This document shows, piece by piece, positions 38,271 through 48,531 of a stretch of DNA of 64,000 nt. The number at the start of each line of letters is the position of its first letter. Position 1 is the stretch's first letter. The DNA is from Amyelois transitella (Eukaryota; Arthropoda; Insecta; Lepidoptera; Pyralidae), in contig NC_083512.1 of assembly GCF_032362555.1 (NCBI RefSeq), positions 4,390,001 through 4,454,000 of the forward strand, read 5' to 3'. The position numbers were made by a program, and so were the translations under genes. The notes beneath the pieces are model-generated. The model saw only the letters and a list, made by a program, of their open reading frames with translations, had not been told where the DNA came from and ran no database searches.

Positions 38271-38989
38271 GCTGAACAAAAAAAAAAGGTAAGGTGAGTA
38301 GGTAGGTTGTTGAACCCTACTGCGGCTTGCGCGATACCTACATGGAACGAGTAGGTATAGCCCGCAACGAAAGTGGGATTTGTCACTTGAAGCTTATAGT
38401 GTACAATAAAAAACTTTCAGACAAAATAGCAGCATTAAAACTAAACATTGCTTTTTAATTAAAAATAACATCTATTTAGAGATTACTTTCAAATACTAAA
38501 ATGCCATATTTCGAAATACGATACTTTAGCTTAAAGAATTTTATTTGCAAAACCCACTTAATTCAAAATATGGTGGTATTGCATACAAAAATAAGAGCAA
38601 ATACCACATGTATTAATTCAAAACTAACCAATTTGCAAACATTGTACTATTGCATATAAAAATGATAAGATACTTACGTGTATGTGATCTGCAAAAGGTA
38701 ATTATTTTTGAATGTGGCACTTTTAAATATATGATTTCACGCGTCTTTTAGCAGTTGTTTGGAATGTGGTAGTTTTACACAAAAAAAGCGTGTGCTTGTG
38801 CCGAATGACTGCTGACAACTGACAATATGGTACTTTTTCGCGGAACTCAGTTACAAAAACGGTACAAAACAAAACTAACGTGTGTGCGTTTACGGGTGTT
38901 TATAGTCATAAAACAATGGCTGTTTTCGCGAAATATTAAAGTTTCATCGTTTAAGATGCATTTTATGCAAAAATAACGTTTTTGAAATT

Positions 38990-39026
38990 TTTTGACTTGT
39001 GGTGCTTTTGTATTGAAGGAGCGATA
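38990..39026 (-). repeat. Right terminal inverted repeat
   Basis: Exact reverse complement of 36145-36181. It is followed by TGTGGTGGTAA, which resembles the sequence outside the left arm. Confidence 0.88.
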
Positions 39027-39349
39027 TGTGGTGGTAATTGTTTGAAATTGAAATATACCTATCATACGTATTTTGACGTTTGCCTCTGAGGTACAATTTT
39101 TATATTAGAACTATGGAGGGGATAAATGCAGAAATTTAGGTCAAAATAACGTACAATTCATGGTTGATATTAATTAGAAGAGTGAACAGTGGCCCCTTTA
39201 ATTCCCGATGACTACTAAGCGATTTTCGATAGGTAATGTCATTATTGAGGAAATACGTAATGACTATGGAAAAGTGTGGTATAATTAAGTCCCTTTTATT
39301 ATATACATATCTACATTTGTCAAATAATACTTATACAAGGACAATACAA

Positions 39350-39464
39350 GGAGGCTTTGATTGGGACGGTTGAAGTCGGACGTGGCCTAGTCCAAAGTAG
39401 GTACCTTGATCAAATCAGGTATGTCGTGAAGTCCAGAGTTTCCTTAACCACCGAGCTTGCATGT
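39350..39464 (+). mobile_element. RTE-like 3' fragment (interrupted)
   Basis: Contains TACCTTGATCAAATCAGG and CACCGAGCTTGCATG, which correspond to the GRP..YLDQI and RACM parts of the same tail as at 1926. It stops abruptly at a T-rich tract that begins another element. Confidence 0.55.
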
Positions 39465-39600
39465 TATTTTTTTATTTATTTATGTACACAAAATTATATA
39501 CAGGAGCATTTATTACAATAATTCTAGTACAAAGGTGCTCCTTATTTCAAAAGAAATCTCTTCCAGTAGACCCATGAGAGGAAAGATGAATTTTAGAGCG
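39465..39600 (-). mobile_element. Retroelement 3' end, minus strand (candidate)
   Basis: Read on the minus strand it contains AGAGATTTCTTTTGAAATAA and GGAGCACCTTTGTACTAG, and ends in an A-rich tail at the RTE fragment border. This looks like a poly(A) retroelement inserted into the RTE fragment. The family is recognised only loosely. Confidence 0.4.
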
Positions 39601-40269
39601 GTATGGCGTGTGCATAAATAACGTTTAACATATTTAACTAAACATACATGCTAATACTTACATAATTAAATATAGAATAATTAAATAAATGTCAGTAATA
39701 AACTACAAGCATGTATAAATGTATAAAAATATTATGAAAAATTAATCAAGAAAAAAAAAATTTTACCGATTCGATTGAAACGACACCTTAACTTTGCATC
39801 CTATTATTAATGCGGTCTCTGCACTGCGCTGCCAACTCAATTTGAAATCATTGAAATTCAGTTAATTGTTAATTTGCAATGACATCGAACAAATAAGCGA
39901 TATCACTGGCGTTGATTGGTTGTGCATTCGGAATGGAAAACATTGTGGCGTGTCATTTCAATTAAAGTTTTTGAGGATTTAACATTTAGAAAGAAGAGAT
40001 TCATCCTACCTCAGTGTCAATGATCCATAACTTAGGAAAGATTTAGAAAAACATTCTTTTTATTAAAATATGAACAAAAATCATGCATTAAGTAGTAAGT
40101 AGGAGCGTTCTTTACCTACATGGGTTTGAACCTACATATGTCTCGAACGCTGAAACGCTCCTCCTTCCACGCCTGCGTGCCAATATCTCTTCTTTAAGAT
40201 ATTGTACATTTGATTACTAACCAATTGCTTTTACAGTGAGATATAACATAAAACGTCGTCGCCGTCGGA

Positions 40270-40400
40270 CGTCCTGGTAAAGGCATGAAGAGAGTTATGA
40301 ATGTGGATGAAGCGAAGGAAGTATGCAGAGATCGTGGCAAGTGGAAAGAGGTAGTCTCCGCCTACCCCTCCGGGAAAGAGGCGTGAATTTTTGTATGTAT
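40270..40400 (+). mobile_element. RTE-like 3' end with short deletion
   Basis: GGACGTCCTGGTAAAGG is followed directly by ATGAAGAGAGTTATGAATG, then sequence encoding [20 protein letters not shown] and PSGKEA, and TGTATGTAT. It is the same tail as 1926 but better preserved. Confidence 0.75.
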
Positions 40401-40937
40401 AACATAAAAACTGGTACTTAACCGAAGTATTAACAAGCGGCTATCAATTTAATATACACACATTTACTACCTAGATTTCATACAAAGAACACAATTGGAA
40501 TAACATAGTTTTCGTTCCAAACTGAGCTGAAAACTGTCCGCTCGCAAACATGAAATGTTGCCAACAACACCTGTTTCAAATTCGTCTTATTTTTTTAAAA
40601 TAAAACCCGAAACTCCATACGAATATGCGCTGATGTTCGCCGACGTATATCTAGGGTTGATAAATGACGTCATTTATTTCCCACTACCCTTCCCAGTATT
40701 CGAAATGTAGCATGTGTCCACGGGCTGACATATTTTCTTCATATGGCCAGGTTAATATGGAAATTAATGTTGGCTGATTTACCTATAATATTCTATATTA
40801 TCAATAGCGGCGTAAGTCATAAATAATTTGGTTGGATTTGGTAGGTACTATAAGTGATAATATGTAATAGGTTTGTTACTTACATACTACGATAATTTAC
40901 CTAGGTATGTAGCGGGGGCGATGATTCGGGCTAGACC

Positions 40938-41066
40938 GCTACCAAAGGGAAGATCTTCCGCCAGGGTAGGTGTGATGCCTGGGGAACCGCGGCTCCGACG
41001 ATGTTGTGTCGGAGGTTGTATATATATATAGCTTCAATCCGTAAAATATTTGCTTGCATGATTTAG
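40938..41066 (+). repeat. Two-copy repeat R1, copy 2
   Basis: CCAAAGGGAAGATCTTCCGC, GGTGTGATGCCTGGGGAACC, TTCAATCCGTAAAATATTTG and TGATTTAG. Same order as 6138-6260. Both are about 125 bp, with no coding frame in common. Confidence 0.75.
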
Positions 41067-41164
41067 GTTTTTCGCTGTTTATGACTGAAAGCGTCGCGTG
41101 ATCCTATTTTTTATTTTGTAACCTGTGGCGTATAGATTTCGCCACATCTACATAGGTACCTACG

Positions 41165-41281
41165 TATGGCATAATTATAGAATTGAGTTAAAATAGTGAT
41201 TTATTTATTTGCCCTTATTTGCCTTTTACGTCTACCATGGGAAACATTAGTGATCTTATTCTAAAGTACCGCGAACACATG
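41165..41281 (-). repeat. Family A fragment
   Basis: GGCATAATTATAGAATTGAG, TTGCCTTTTACGTCTACCAT and TAAAGTACCGCGAACACATG. Confidence 0.55.
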
Positions 41282-41820
41282 GATACTTCAACTTTTCTTA
41301 TTCAAATTACTTTAAGGAAGATACACATTAAGTTCTTAACTATGAATTCTCATCAACAATAGAAGCGCTAATGAATAAGATTCTTAATAAAATCGTGCTC
41401 CAACCTCATCATTCATAATTCCATCAACGGCTGTCGCATCATCAGTAATTAAGCGTAAGACGAATTAAGTTGTCCCATTAACGAAATGAATGGAATTTTA
41501 TCTTAGGAAAAAGTTCTTAGTGTGCGTTAGTGGTGTTAGTAAATAGGTCATTAGTTAAAATTCTTTTTTGGCAACATCTTTACTCCAAAAGCCAAATATC
41601 GAAAATCATAAAATGCGCAAGCAGTCACAGGTTCAAATTCTACCTAGGCCATGAATTTACTCTTGTCGTCATCTTGAGGAAACTTGCTGAAGGAATGCCA
41701 AGCAATTCTTGGATATGAATGAAGCAACTGGAAAATATTTGTGTATTATAGGCATGACTTGACCGACGCTATTATGTTAGATAAATATTTACATTCGCAT
41801 AAATACTAACACATAATCAC

Positions 41821-41823
<3 letters not shown>

Positions 41824-41869
<46 letters not shown>
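41824..41869. repeat. Microsatellite (TA)23
   Basis: An uninterrupted TA run between ATCACGTTTATA and CACGATTAGCTG. It sits where family A would read CACGTCTATATCCC, so it probably expanded from that TATA. Confidence 0.95.
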
Positions 41870-41872
<3 letters not shown>

Positions 41873-41962
41873 GATTAGCTGTATGGCTTTTTGATGGAAT
41901 TGAGATTAAAATAGTAACATGTTGCTAGCCAAACGCCTTTAAAAAGAATTCCAAGTCTATTA
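41870..41962 (-). repeat. Family A fragment next to a (TA)n run
   Basis: AGCTGTATGGCTTTTTGATG, AATTGAGATTAAAATAGTAA, TTGCTAGCCAAACGCC and AAGAATTCCAAGTCTATTA. Confidence 0.65.
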
Positions 41963-42680
41963 CTAATGATGTGTCACAGAACAAAATTCCTAGAATTGTG
42001 TGTCTCAGTCTCATAGTACTTTACTAGACTTTGGATGTTGAAAAAAAAAATCAGATAATTTATATACTTAGAGATAATGACGAGACATTCCTTTCTTCTA
42101 CAAATGATTAGGCAGCAGGGTTTTTGATCTTAGTCTCAAACTTCAAAATGGAAAAGAAACTTAACTGCGTTACGTTTGAGCTTGACATTGATAATGACAA
42201 TTCGTTCAATTCAGTCAGTGTTGTCAACTTATCGCTTTTTGCGCTAAATCTATCACTTTTTTGGCCATGTCAGCGCCCAGAGTTTAGCACTGTGTAGGAG
42301 ATGTTGTCTAGTTAAGCCAAGAGACGTGATAATAATGTGACGTACTCGTATTAAGAAAATGCCGAAATATGTAAAATGACGAGCTGTCAACTAAACCAAG
42401 GAAATGTTGCTCCATTACACAACCTTATTTTCAAACAACGTAGCGGATCAGATTATAAAAAAAGCAGGAGATGTAGAGACAAAAGGCAGAATACAAACTT
42501 TATAATATAAACAAGTAAATTTTGATGTGTGTGAATGTTTGTACACTACTGAACTAATGTTTTAAAATAAATTTGAATATGAAGCAATGGCAAATTTAGA
42601 GACGGAATTTCAAATAGATACGCATATTTTTCATTTAATTGAGTTTTAGTCATAGTAAAACTGGAACATGCATATGCTAC

Positions 42681-42878
42681 GGTTACGGGTAGAGAGAGGT
42701 CACAATCTCAAAATAACTGGAAGGCCACGTTCAGCTGTATGGCTTAATTACCTAATGATAGAATTAAGATTTAGTTAGGTAAGTAGTGACAGGTTGCTAG
42801 CCCATCGTCCAAAAGGACAATTTCCTTTCACGACATCCATGAAAAAGGAGATGAAGTGTCCTATTTTGGCGCTGGCGG
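42681..42878 (-). repeat. Family A partial copy upstream of NHEJ1
   Basis: ACTGGAAGGCCACGTTCAGC, GACAGGTTGCTAGCCCATCG and CACGACATCCATGAAAAAGG. It ends about 150 nt before the NHEJ1 start codon, so it probably lies in or near the promoter. Confidence 0.7.
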
Positions 42879-43025
42879 TTTCAGGGACGATTTAGTGGAT
42901 TTTAGCGCCTTCTCATCGGCAATAGCTGGCAACTGTAAATAAAGTTATTATTTATATTATTTTGATCTTTTTCAATTGATTTTCCACCAAAACTGTAAAA
43001 GTGAGTCCTTTCCTTTTTGAGAAAA

Positions 43026-43163
43026 ATGTGGAAGCATTTCCCAAATTATTGTTCCTTATTTATTTCTTTTATTCAAAACTATAACTACGAAATATACATA
43101 ACTGATTACCTTGCTTTGTGGTTTGTTCATTTCGCGGAAAATGATTTCGTTAATCTTCTTAAA
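43026..43163 (+). CDS. NHEJ1: NHEJ1 exon 1 (residues 1-46)
   Basis: Begins MWKHFPNYC and runs through EIYITDYLALWFVHFAEND to the donor GTAAGTG at 43164, phase 0. The pattern of Trp, then I-x-I-T-D-Y, then L-x-x-[LV]-W resembles the start of the XLF head fold. No open frame joins it upstream, because TGA lies 22 nt before the ATG. A noncoding 5' exon cannot be excluded. Confidence 0.8.
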
Positions 43164-45780
43164 GTAAGTGTTTAAAATTGTATTTTTGTGCTTATTCTAC
43201 AGTTTCCTTCATTCTCGAAACTTCTGTTATCTCTAAGAGGACAGTTTGGTTTGATATAGGTACTGGTTTAGCTTTTGTAGTAATTCTATGATTTAGGTGG
43301 TCAATATATCCTGCTATTGGCTTTTTATTAATCACCTCATCAAAAGGTCTAACCCCGCCGTATTATTAATAATGATTTAGGTATAGGTTTATTAACTTGG
43401 GATTCTTCTTTTGTCAATATTTGAATCTCAATTCCACTTTAAGCCATACAGCTGTATGTGGCCTTTCAGTTCTTTTTGAGACTGTTGGCTTTGTCTACCC
43501 GACAAGGGATGTATGTATATTTTTAAAAGATAATATCTGAACATTTCTTTTTGCAGGCTAGTAATACGACATTAGAAATAGATGACATGACTTTGAAAAG
43601 TAAAGGAATTGAAATGCTTTCAAATCCAGACAAACTAAAAAGAGCGAATGTGAAAATTGATAGTACAACAATGCAAGTTTCCATGAGTATGTTATTTGGG
43701 TACTCTTTAAAACTTAATTTGACTCTTACTGAAGGCTCTAAAGAAATGGTATGTATTTCAAGATACAGAAGTGGTATAGTAAAGGCGAAGCTTGTGTGTA
43801 ACAATATTAAGTTAATGAAGTGGATAATGAATTCAGGCTTCAATTTATAAGGGAGTTAAAGAGTCAGTATTGAGTTTTTATCCAAAACTTATAATGTAAA
43901 TAATCAGTATATTAATAAAGAAAATAAATTCAATAAAGATCATGTTTTGATAATACACAAACATAATAAATTATGTACAATAATCGGGTTAACCTCAAAG
44001 TATGATCTGGACTTGTGATGCAAGATACCAGCTCATTAGTATTAACAACAGTAATTTTAGCATAAATACAAGATTATAGAAGTTAGTTGTTTTGCTGTTA
44101 GCACCTATCCTAATGTATATTCACCCCTGCAAGATTCTAATTCAGATTGAAATTTCATTTTTATAAGAGTTTTAATTTTTTTTCCAGTTCTTCCAAATAG
44201 TTACCCAGCCCTTGTTGAAGCTGGTCCAAGATTTGAAATCAAGTGAAAGCGAGCTGCGGCATCTGCTAAAGAAGAAAGACCTTGAAATAGAAGAATACAA
44301 GAGTGAAGGAGCTCAAGTTGCAAGTAAGCAGGTTTAGAAAATATCTGTTAGTCTAACAAATGCACCTTGTCCAACCATTTATTTTAATTTTAACAGTTTT
44401 ATTAAGTGGTACTATTAAGGTACCAATGAAATTTCTCATGACAATTAATTTGATATCTGACTTGAATTGAATGAATTATTATTAATTAATAAAAAACTAA
44501 AAGTATTATATTAGTGATAATTATTTTTTTACATAATGATTGTATGCAATTATGTAACAATGCTGGAAGAGAAATGAAATATCATACAATCTGAGTTTGA
44601 GCATCGGTAATTGAATCGGTATGGTGCCTGTTTAAAATGCGTTTGGTGTTATAAATATCAAGTCATCCACTCAATATGTATGTATGTATCAATAGAGGTA
44701 GACTTGTTTCAATGTCTTGTCACATGTGGTAATTACCGTTTACCATAACGTTAACTTGTTTTTTCTATTTCAGGACATTTCAAAACCTCCAAATTCAATG
44801 AAGAACAGCACATGAATCAATTCAAAGCTTATTCAGAATGTTTTGGACTTTCAGACATTCCTCTTACTATACTTGAGCGATCAATTGACTTACCTGAAAA
44901 TATTATTGTGTAAGTATAAATTTCTATTATATATATCATTCCTAATGCATGAGAGTCTTATTAAGCATCAAATATATGAAAAACTTGCCTTGTTGGCTAT
45001 CCTGAGTTTCTAAATATTGTAAGTAATTTTATCCCTTCGATACTGCCTACAACGTCCAGAAAGAATAGAATGTCGTATTTTACTGGGCTATAATCAGAAA
45101 CGAAATATTTTTATTATGTGTAATTACCTAACATAAATATATACATATAATATCTATATCATATGTATCTTTATATTCAGACAGAGCTTATATCAGTATT
45201 GAAAATATATAAATTAAATTAGGCATTAAGCCGAACAGCTGGTTCGGCTTAATGATAGAATTGGGATTCAAATTGTAAAAGGTTGCAAGCCTATCGCCTG
45301 AAATAATACTCCTAAGTTTATAAGCCTATCTCTTAATCGCCTTTTACGACATCCATGGGAAAGAGATGGAGTGGTCCTATTCCTTTTTTTTATATTGGTG
45401 TCGGGAACCACACGGTATAACTAACTTGATAGTAAAACACTTTTTTATCATGAGTGTTAACTATTACAGCAGCCGCAGGAGTGGGATTAAAGAAGTCCTT
45501 TTCTTAAATGCCAAAAACCACACAGCACACATTGTGGTAATTAATTATGAATTTTTAAAATTACAGGAAAAAAGAACTGGTCTCTATGAAAACAGAACCT
45601 TCCCTGTCCCTCATAAAGACTGAACAGGTCCCTACAATGGCCGAGCCAGGAAATCCACCAGTGTTTGAGAACCGCACAGTGCAAGCAACGGTTAGTGTTA
45701 AAAGAGAACACGTTAAGGTTGAACCGAAACTAGAGTCCAATGACCCAAGAAAAAGAAGTAGGGCAAGACTAAATTTATGA
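43026..45780 (+). CDS. NHEJ1: XLF/Cernunnos (NHEJ1) homologue, five exons, 271 aa
   Basis: Coding exons 43026-43163, 43557-43748, 44188-44323, 44774-44909 and 45567-45780 join into one frame of 816 nt with intron phases 0, 0, 1 and 2, all with GT-AG borders. Seen: an N-terminal head (about residues 1-110); a helical stretch (about 111-155) with LLKKKDLEIEEYKSEGA at 136-152, which closely matches the coiled-coil stalk of vertebrate XLF (LLHMKDLEIQDYQESGA); a variable tail; and a basic C-terminus, RKRSRARLNL, in the place of the Ku-binding tail. Human XLF is 299 aa, so the length fits. Known of the family: a nuclear homodimer that forms filaments with XRCC4 and stimulates DNA Ligase IV in double-strand break repair. 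The start codon has an in-frame stop at 43002-43004. Introns 1 and 4 carry family A repeats. The neighbouring Rab gene converges on it and has no related role. Recognition rests mainly on the stalk motif; the head is divergent. Confidence 0.9.
43386..43518 (+). repeat. Family A in NHEJ1 intron 1
   Basis: AACTTGGGATTCTTCTTTTG, AATATTTGAATCTCAATTCC, TGAGACTGTTGGCTTTGTCT and ACAAGGGATGTATGTAT. It ends about 40 nt before the exon 2 acceptor. Confidence 0.75.
43557..43748 (+). CDS. NHEJ1: NHEJ1 exon 2 (residues 47-110)
   Basis: Follows the acceptor TTTTTGCAG and ends at GTATGT (43749). It encodes ASNTTLEIDDMTLKSKG through to LTEGSKEM, the second half of the head domain. It is in phase 0 at both ends, 64 codons with no stop. 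The frame reads on past the donor to 43850, so exon use at this site would need transcript support. Confidence 0.85.
44188..44323 (+). CDS. NHEJ1: NHEJ1 exon 3 (start of coiled-coil stalk)
   Basis: Follows a T-rich tract and CAG, and ends at donor GTAAGC (44324) in phase 1. It encodes FFQIVTQPLLKLVQDL, then the strongly conserved KKKDLEIEEYKSEGAQVA. This is the most diagnostic segment for XLF. Confidence 0.92.
44774..44909 (+). CDS. NHEJ1: NHEJ1 exon 4 (end of stalk)
   Basis: Acceptor TATTTCAG and donor GTAAGT. The phase-1 join restores Arg156. It encodes HFKTSKFNEEQHMNQFKAYS and on to LPENIIV, comparable to the segment after the stalk in vertebrate XLF (RLKTEPFEENSFLEQF). It ends in phase 2. 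Confidence 0.88.
45224..45254. repeat. Hairpin, 13-nt perfect arms, in NHEJ1 intron 4
   Basis: CATTAAGCCGAAC, AGCTG, GTTCGGCTTAATG. The left arm is family A in plus orientation, the right arm family A in minus orientation. Confidence 0.88.
45242..45416 (-). repeat. Family A in NHEJ1 intron 4
   Basis: GTTCGGCTTAATGATAGAAT, TCTTAATCGCCTTTTACGAC, GAAAGAGATGGAGTGGTCCT and GTGTCGGGAACCACACG. Its left end is joined to a short inverted piece of the same repeat (45224-45236). Confidence 0.78.
45567..45780 (+). CDS. NHEJ1: NHEJ1 exon 5 (tail and basic C-terminus)
   Basis: Acceptor AAATTACAG; the phase-2 join gives Val201. The tail is low in hydrophobic residues and holds repeated Lys-x-Glu-Pro motifs (MKTEPS, KVEPKL) that fit short SUMO-acceptor-like patterns. 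It ends RKRSRARLNL and stop TGA at 45778-45780. Confidence 0.85.
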
Positions 45781-45872
45781 AAGTTATATTTAAGTTAGAT
45801 TAACTTAAGTTTTGGGAACTTTGAGGTTAGTTTAACATGTGTGATATATATGTAAGTATATATTTATTTATA

Positions 45873-45925
45873 GTTAGTCTCTATGGTGCAGTATGACATT
45901 GTTTCGGGTTCGATACCTGGTCAGG
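45873..45925 (+). mobile_element. Degraded tRNA-derived SINE head
   Basis: GTTAGTCTCTATGGTGCAG, then TCGGGTTCGATACCTGGTCA; a decayed, internally deleted relative of 26299. It lies about 95 nt past the NHEJ1 stop and so is probably part of its 3' UTR. Confidence 0.5.
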
Positions 45926-46160
45926 TTATAACGTATTGAAAGTAATATTACCTAAAACTTTGTACCCTTAATGTCACACTTTTACAGCTGGCCTTTTTAG
46001 ATTTTAGTCAAAAAATGGCGGCTTTTCAACATAGAACAAATATTTTGTGAATTGCAAGTTCATGGAAGTACTTATTATACAAATTCTGACCCAGAAAGTG
46101 TCATGTTTTTAAAAAGTTCACTTTTTTCGCTTCAGATTTGTTTCGAAAAATTAATCTTCA

Positions 46161-46268
46161 CGCGCGACGCCGTTTTTATAGCCCAAAGAACTATCGCTGT
46201 CTCGTTTCACGTCATAATAAAAACCGAAACAGCGATAGTTTTTTGCGCAATAAAAACAGCGTCGCGCG
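46161..46268. repeat. Palindromic element, 47-nt arms (MITE candidate)
   Basis: Arms 46161-46207 and 46222-46268 start CGCGCGACGC and share AACTATCGCTGT, with about six mismatches and a 14-nt loop. It lies in the convergent interval about 380 nt after the NHEJ1 stop. Confidence 0.82.
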
Positions 46269-47802
46269 ATCCATGCTGCGGAGTAAAGTTAATGAACAAG
46301 GTGGTATTTTAAAAACCACCCGGTATAGATAATTGCATCCTCTGTGATTATTAAAAATACTCACGGGACCGAAACCTCGGGCGAAAGCTACTTTAGATAA
46401 AATATATGTTTACTAATCAGGATTTTGTAATGGAATATAAAAAATAGACCATGCAAATTTTTATTAAAACTTTATTATACATTGAACATTAATATCTAAT
46501 ATTATTAATTGTGCTGGTTGTATAATTGTTACATTAATGTGATTAATTGGAGACTGTTAATTAGACATGGGCTAAATTTATATGGTTTTTAGGCTATTCT
46601 CTCAAGATGTTTCTTTAATTTAATAAAGAACTGCTTATGTTTTCATAATGTAATTTTTACACGTGCTACGTGCTAATATGAAAAAAAAAGTTATAGAATT
46701 TTTAATTCAATTTGTGGGTTTAAAACTAGTCTTTATTGACCAAAGCTATTAGATTAGATGTTTTTTACACATGATAAATTTTAACAAGCTTTTATTATAT
46801 CAGCTAATAAAATAATAGGTGTAATTGCTATTAGGTATTCTTATTTAATTTTTTATATATTCTTCAATACACCGAAATTCACTAAATCACACATTTTTAT
46901 TTACTGCCCAGCAGCTTAAATTACATCTTTTTGGGACCTGCCCTGTGCTAAGCACACATTTTAAGCCAATATAACCAGCTGTTAGTTCCTAAACATCAAA
47001 TACTTCTTTGATAATTGTTAAGATTACATATTCTATAATAACATGAAAAGCAATTATCTCCAATATAATCGCATTAGTTGTAACTACAGGCTGAAGTTAA
47101 ATTTATTTGGCTATATTAAAAATTAAGTTTTCATCCTGTGTAATTTTACTCATTTGTGTGATAGTTACCATTATATTTAGTATTCAGAGCCGTTTTGTAT
47201 AATATGAAATAAAATAAAAAAAATTGTATTTTGGAGATCGTCAATGAAATTTTATAATTATACTTAAGTCTTTTTTTATTGCTATTTTGAATGAAATAAA
47301 TGAAACCAAAGAAATTTAGACTTCATCCTGTATTTCTGACCCACACTGTTTAAGTTTCCTAATAATAACAAATATGAATTGTTACAAATCTTTTAATAAA
47401 TATTTAAATTCGATAGATAATGTGATTTTTTATTAAGTCTAGCTATCATGCACTCTCAAGTAGCGTGTTGGAAGGGAAGAGAGTTTTATGAAATGTATCG
47501 CCTTAAATAGAGATGAATTTCCTTACAAATAAGATCTTAATATTTATATGAATTGTGTGCATACCAAGAGTAACTTTTAGGTAAGTTAAAACATATGCCT
47601 TAGCGAAGATCGTAATTAGCACCGCAGGGTGTTGGGGTTGTGGGGCATCTTATTATTTGGGGCCTCGGGATCGGGCACATAGAAATGCCTACCTATACAT
47701 GTGTGCCGAAAAGATAGGTAACTATTTATCTGTTACGATTTCAAATCAATAATAAATAAATACAAGTAATCTAAGTAATAAAAATAATAAAAAGGCCTGA
47801 CT

Positions 47803-47870
47803 ACTATACTTAGTAGTCAACTAATTGAGCAAAAATTTTATTGCTCAATTAGTGGACTACTAAGTATAGT
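47803..47870. repeat. Hairpin, 30-nt arms, 8-nt loop
   Basis: Arms 47803-47832 and 47841-47870 with one mismatch; outer part ACTATACTTAGTAGTC. It sits between the two convergent genes. Confidence 0.92.
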
Positions 47871-48316
47871 GGGTATTTAGATTTTAGAAATAATTCCAAC
47901 GAAAAAGTCTTCAATACAAAAAAGCATATGCCGTTGCAGTTGTAATGTTCTTTTGCTTTTTTTCACTGCAATAAAGATGTTACATATATATGTCATTATT
48001 ATTACGCTGAGGCCTTTATTACCGTTGAAAACAGTATATAAAATACAGGTTACACATAAATTCAAGCATATGAATACTTTCAACCTTGGGTTAAGTCCAC
48101 ATTGAGTATTTATGACCTGTGTAGGGGCTAGTACACACAAACGAGACGCAAAGCGTGATTTAATGAGTATACAATTAACACTTTTTCTGCTACACAACAT
48201 ATTTCTGTGATCAAGGCAGGGCCAGACGCCTCTGCGTGAAATGTCACTGGTTAAATTAATTATTAATTTCGTTGTAAGATTACTATAATATTATATGAAA
48301 TCAACCAAATTCAAGA

Positions 48317-48322
48317 TTTATT
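48317..48322 (-). promoter_or_regulatory. Candidate poly(A) signal of the Rab gene
   Basis: AATAAA on the minus strand, about 125 nt past the Rab stop codon and followed by T-rich sequence. Position and sequence fit a cleavage signal; there is no transcript evidence. Confidence 0.4.
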
Positions 48323-48447
48323 TTGAGCATTCTAAGCTTCTGAAGCCTATTGTACAAAAAACTACACACTGTATCTACCTTTACCGCTAAGGTGTTTGAT
48401 GAAATATTATTATTATTACTCGTTCTTATTATGAACATAAAAAACGG

Positions 48448-48531
48448 CTAACAGCTACACTTTGACACATCTGTTTCGGATTCCGATGGTTTGATAACGT
48501 TGTCTCTTTCCTTCAGTTCAAAAGCGTCGGC
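48448..48531 (-). CDS. Rab GTPase exon 5 (hypervariable tail, CSC end)
   Basis: Acceptor TTATTTCAG. It encodes [20 protein letters not shown] then DVSKCSC and stop TAG. It is a short acidic and polar hypervariable tail with a CxC prenylation signal at the extreme end. Confidence 0.9.
   Translation of the reverse strand, partial: ADAFELKERDNVIKPSESETDVSKCSC

Larger units (their letters stand above)
36145..39026 (-). mobile_element. Internally deleted DNA transposon with 37-bp terminal inverted repeats
   Basis: Identical ends in inverted orientation lie at 36145-36181 and 38990-39026 (outer part TATCGCTCCTTCAATACAAA). Between them, on the minus strand, is a decayed transposase-like coding sequence. 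The bases just outside are TGTGGTAA on the left and TGTGGTGG on the right, a possible imperfect 8-bp target duplication. The coding remnant lacks the middle of the protein and carries a frameshift, so this copy is not autonomous. I cannot name the superfamily with confidence; a Sola-type or related DDE element is possible. Confidence 0.8.
45926..48316. other. Interval between the convergent genes
   Basis: Contains the 46161 palindrome and the 47803 hairpin, otherwise AT-rich. AATAAA-rich sequence at about 47207-47219 is a possible distant NHEJ1 poly(A) site. 46350-46395 has ACTCACGGGACCGAAACCTC, of the 'cggcttcgcccg' repeat type on the minus strand. Confidence 0.4.

Noticed and set aside
43523..43843. 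Minus-strand frame over NHEJ1 exon 2
   Set aside because: Shadow of the real plus-strand exon; no homology.
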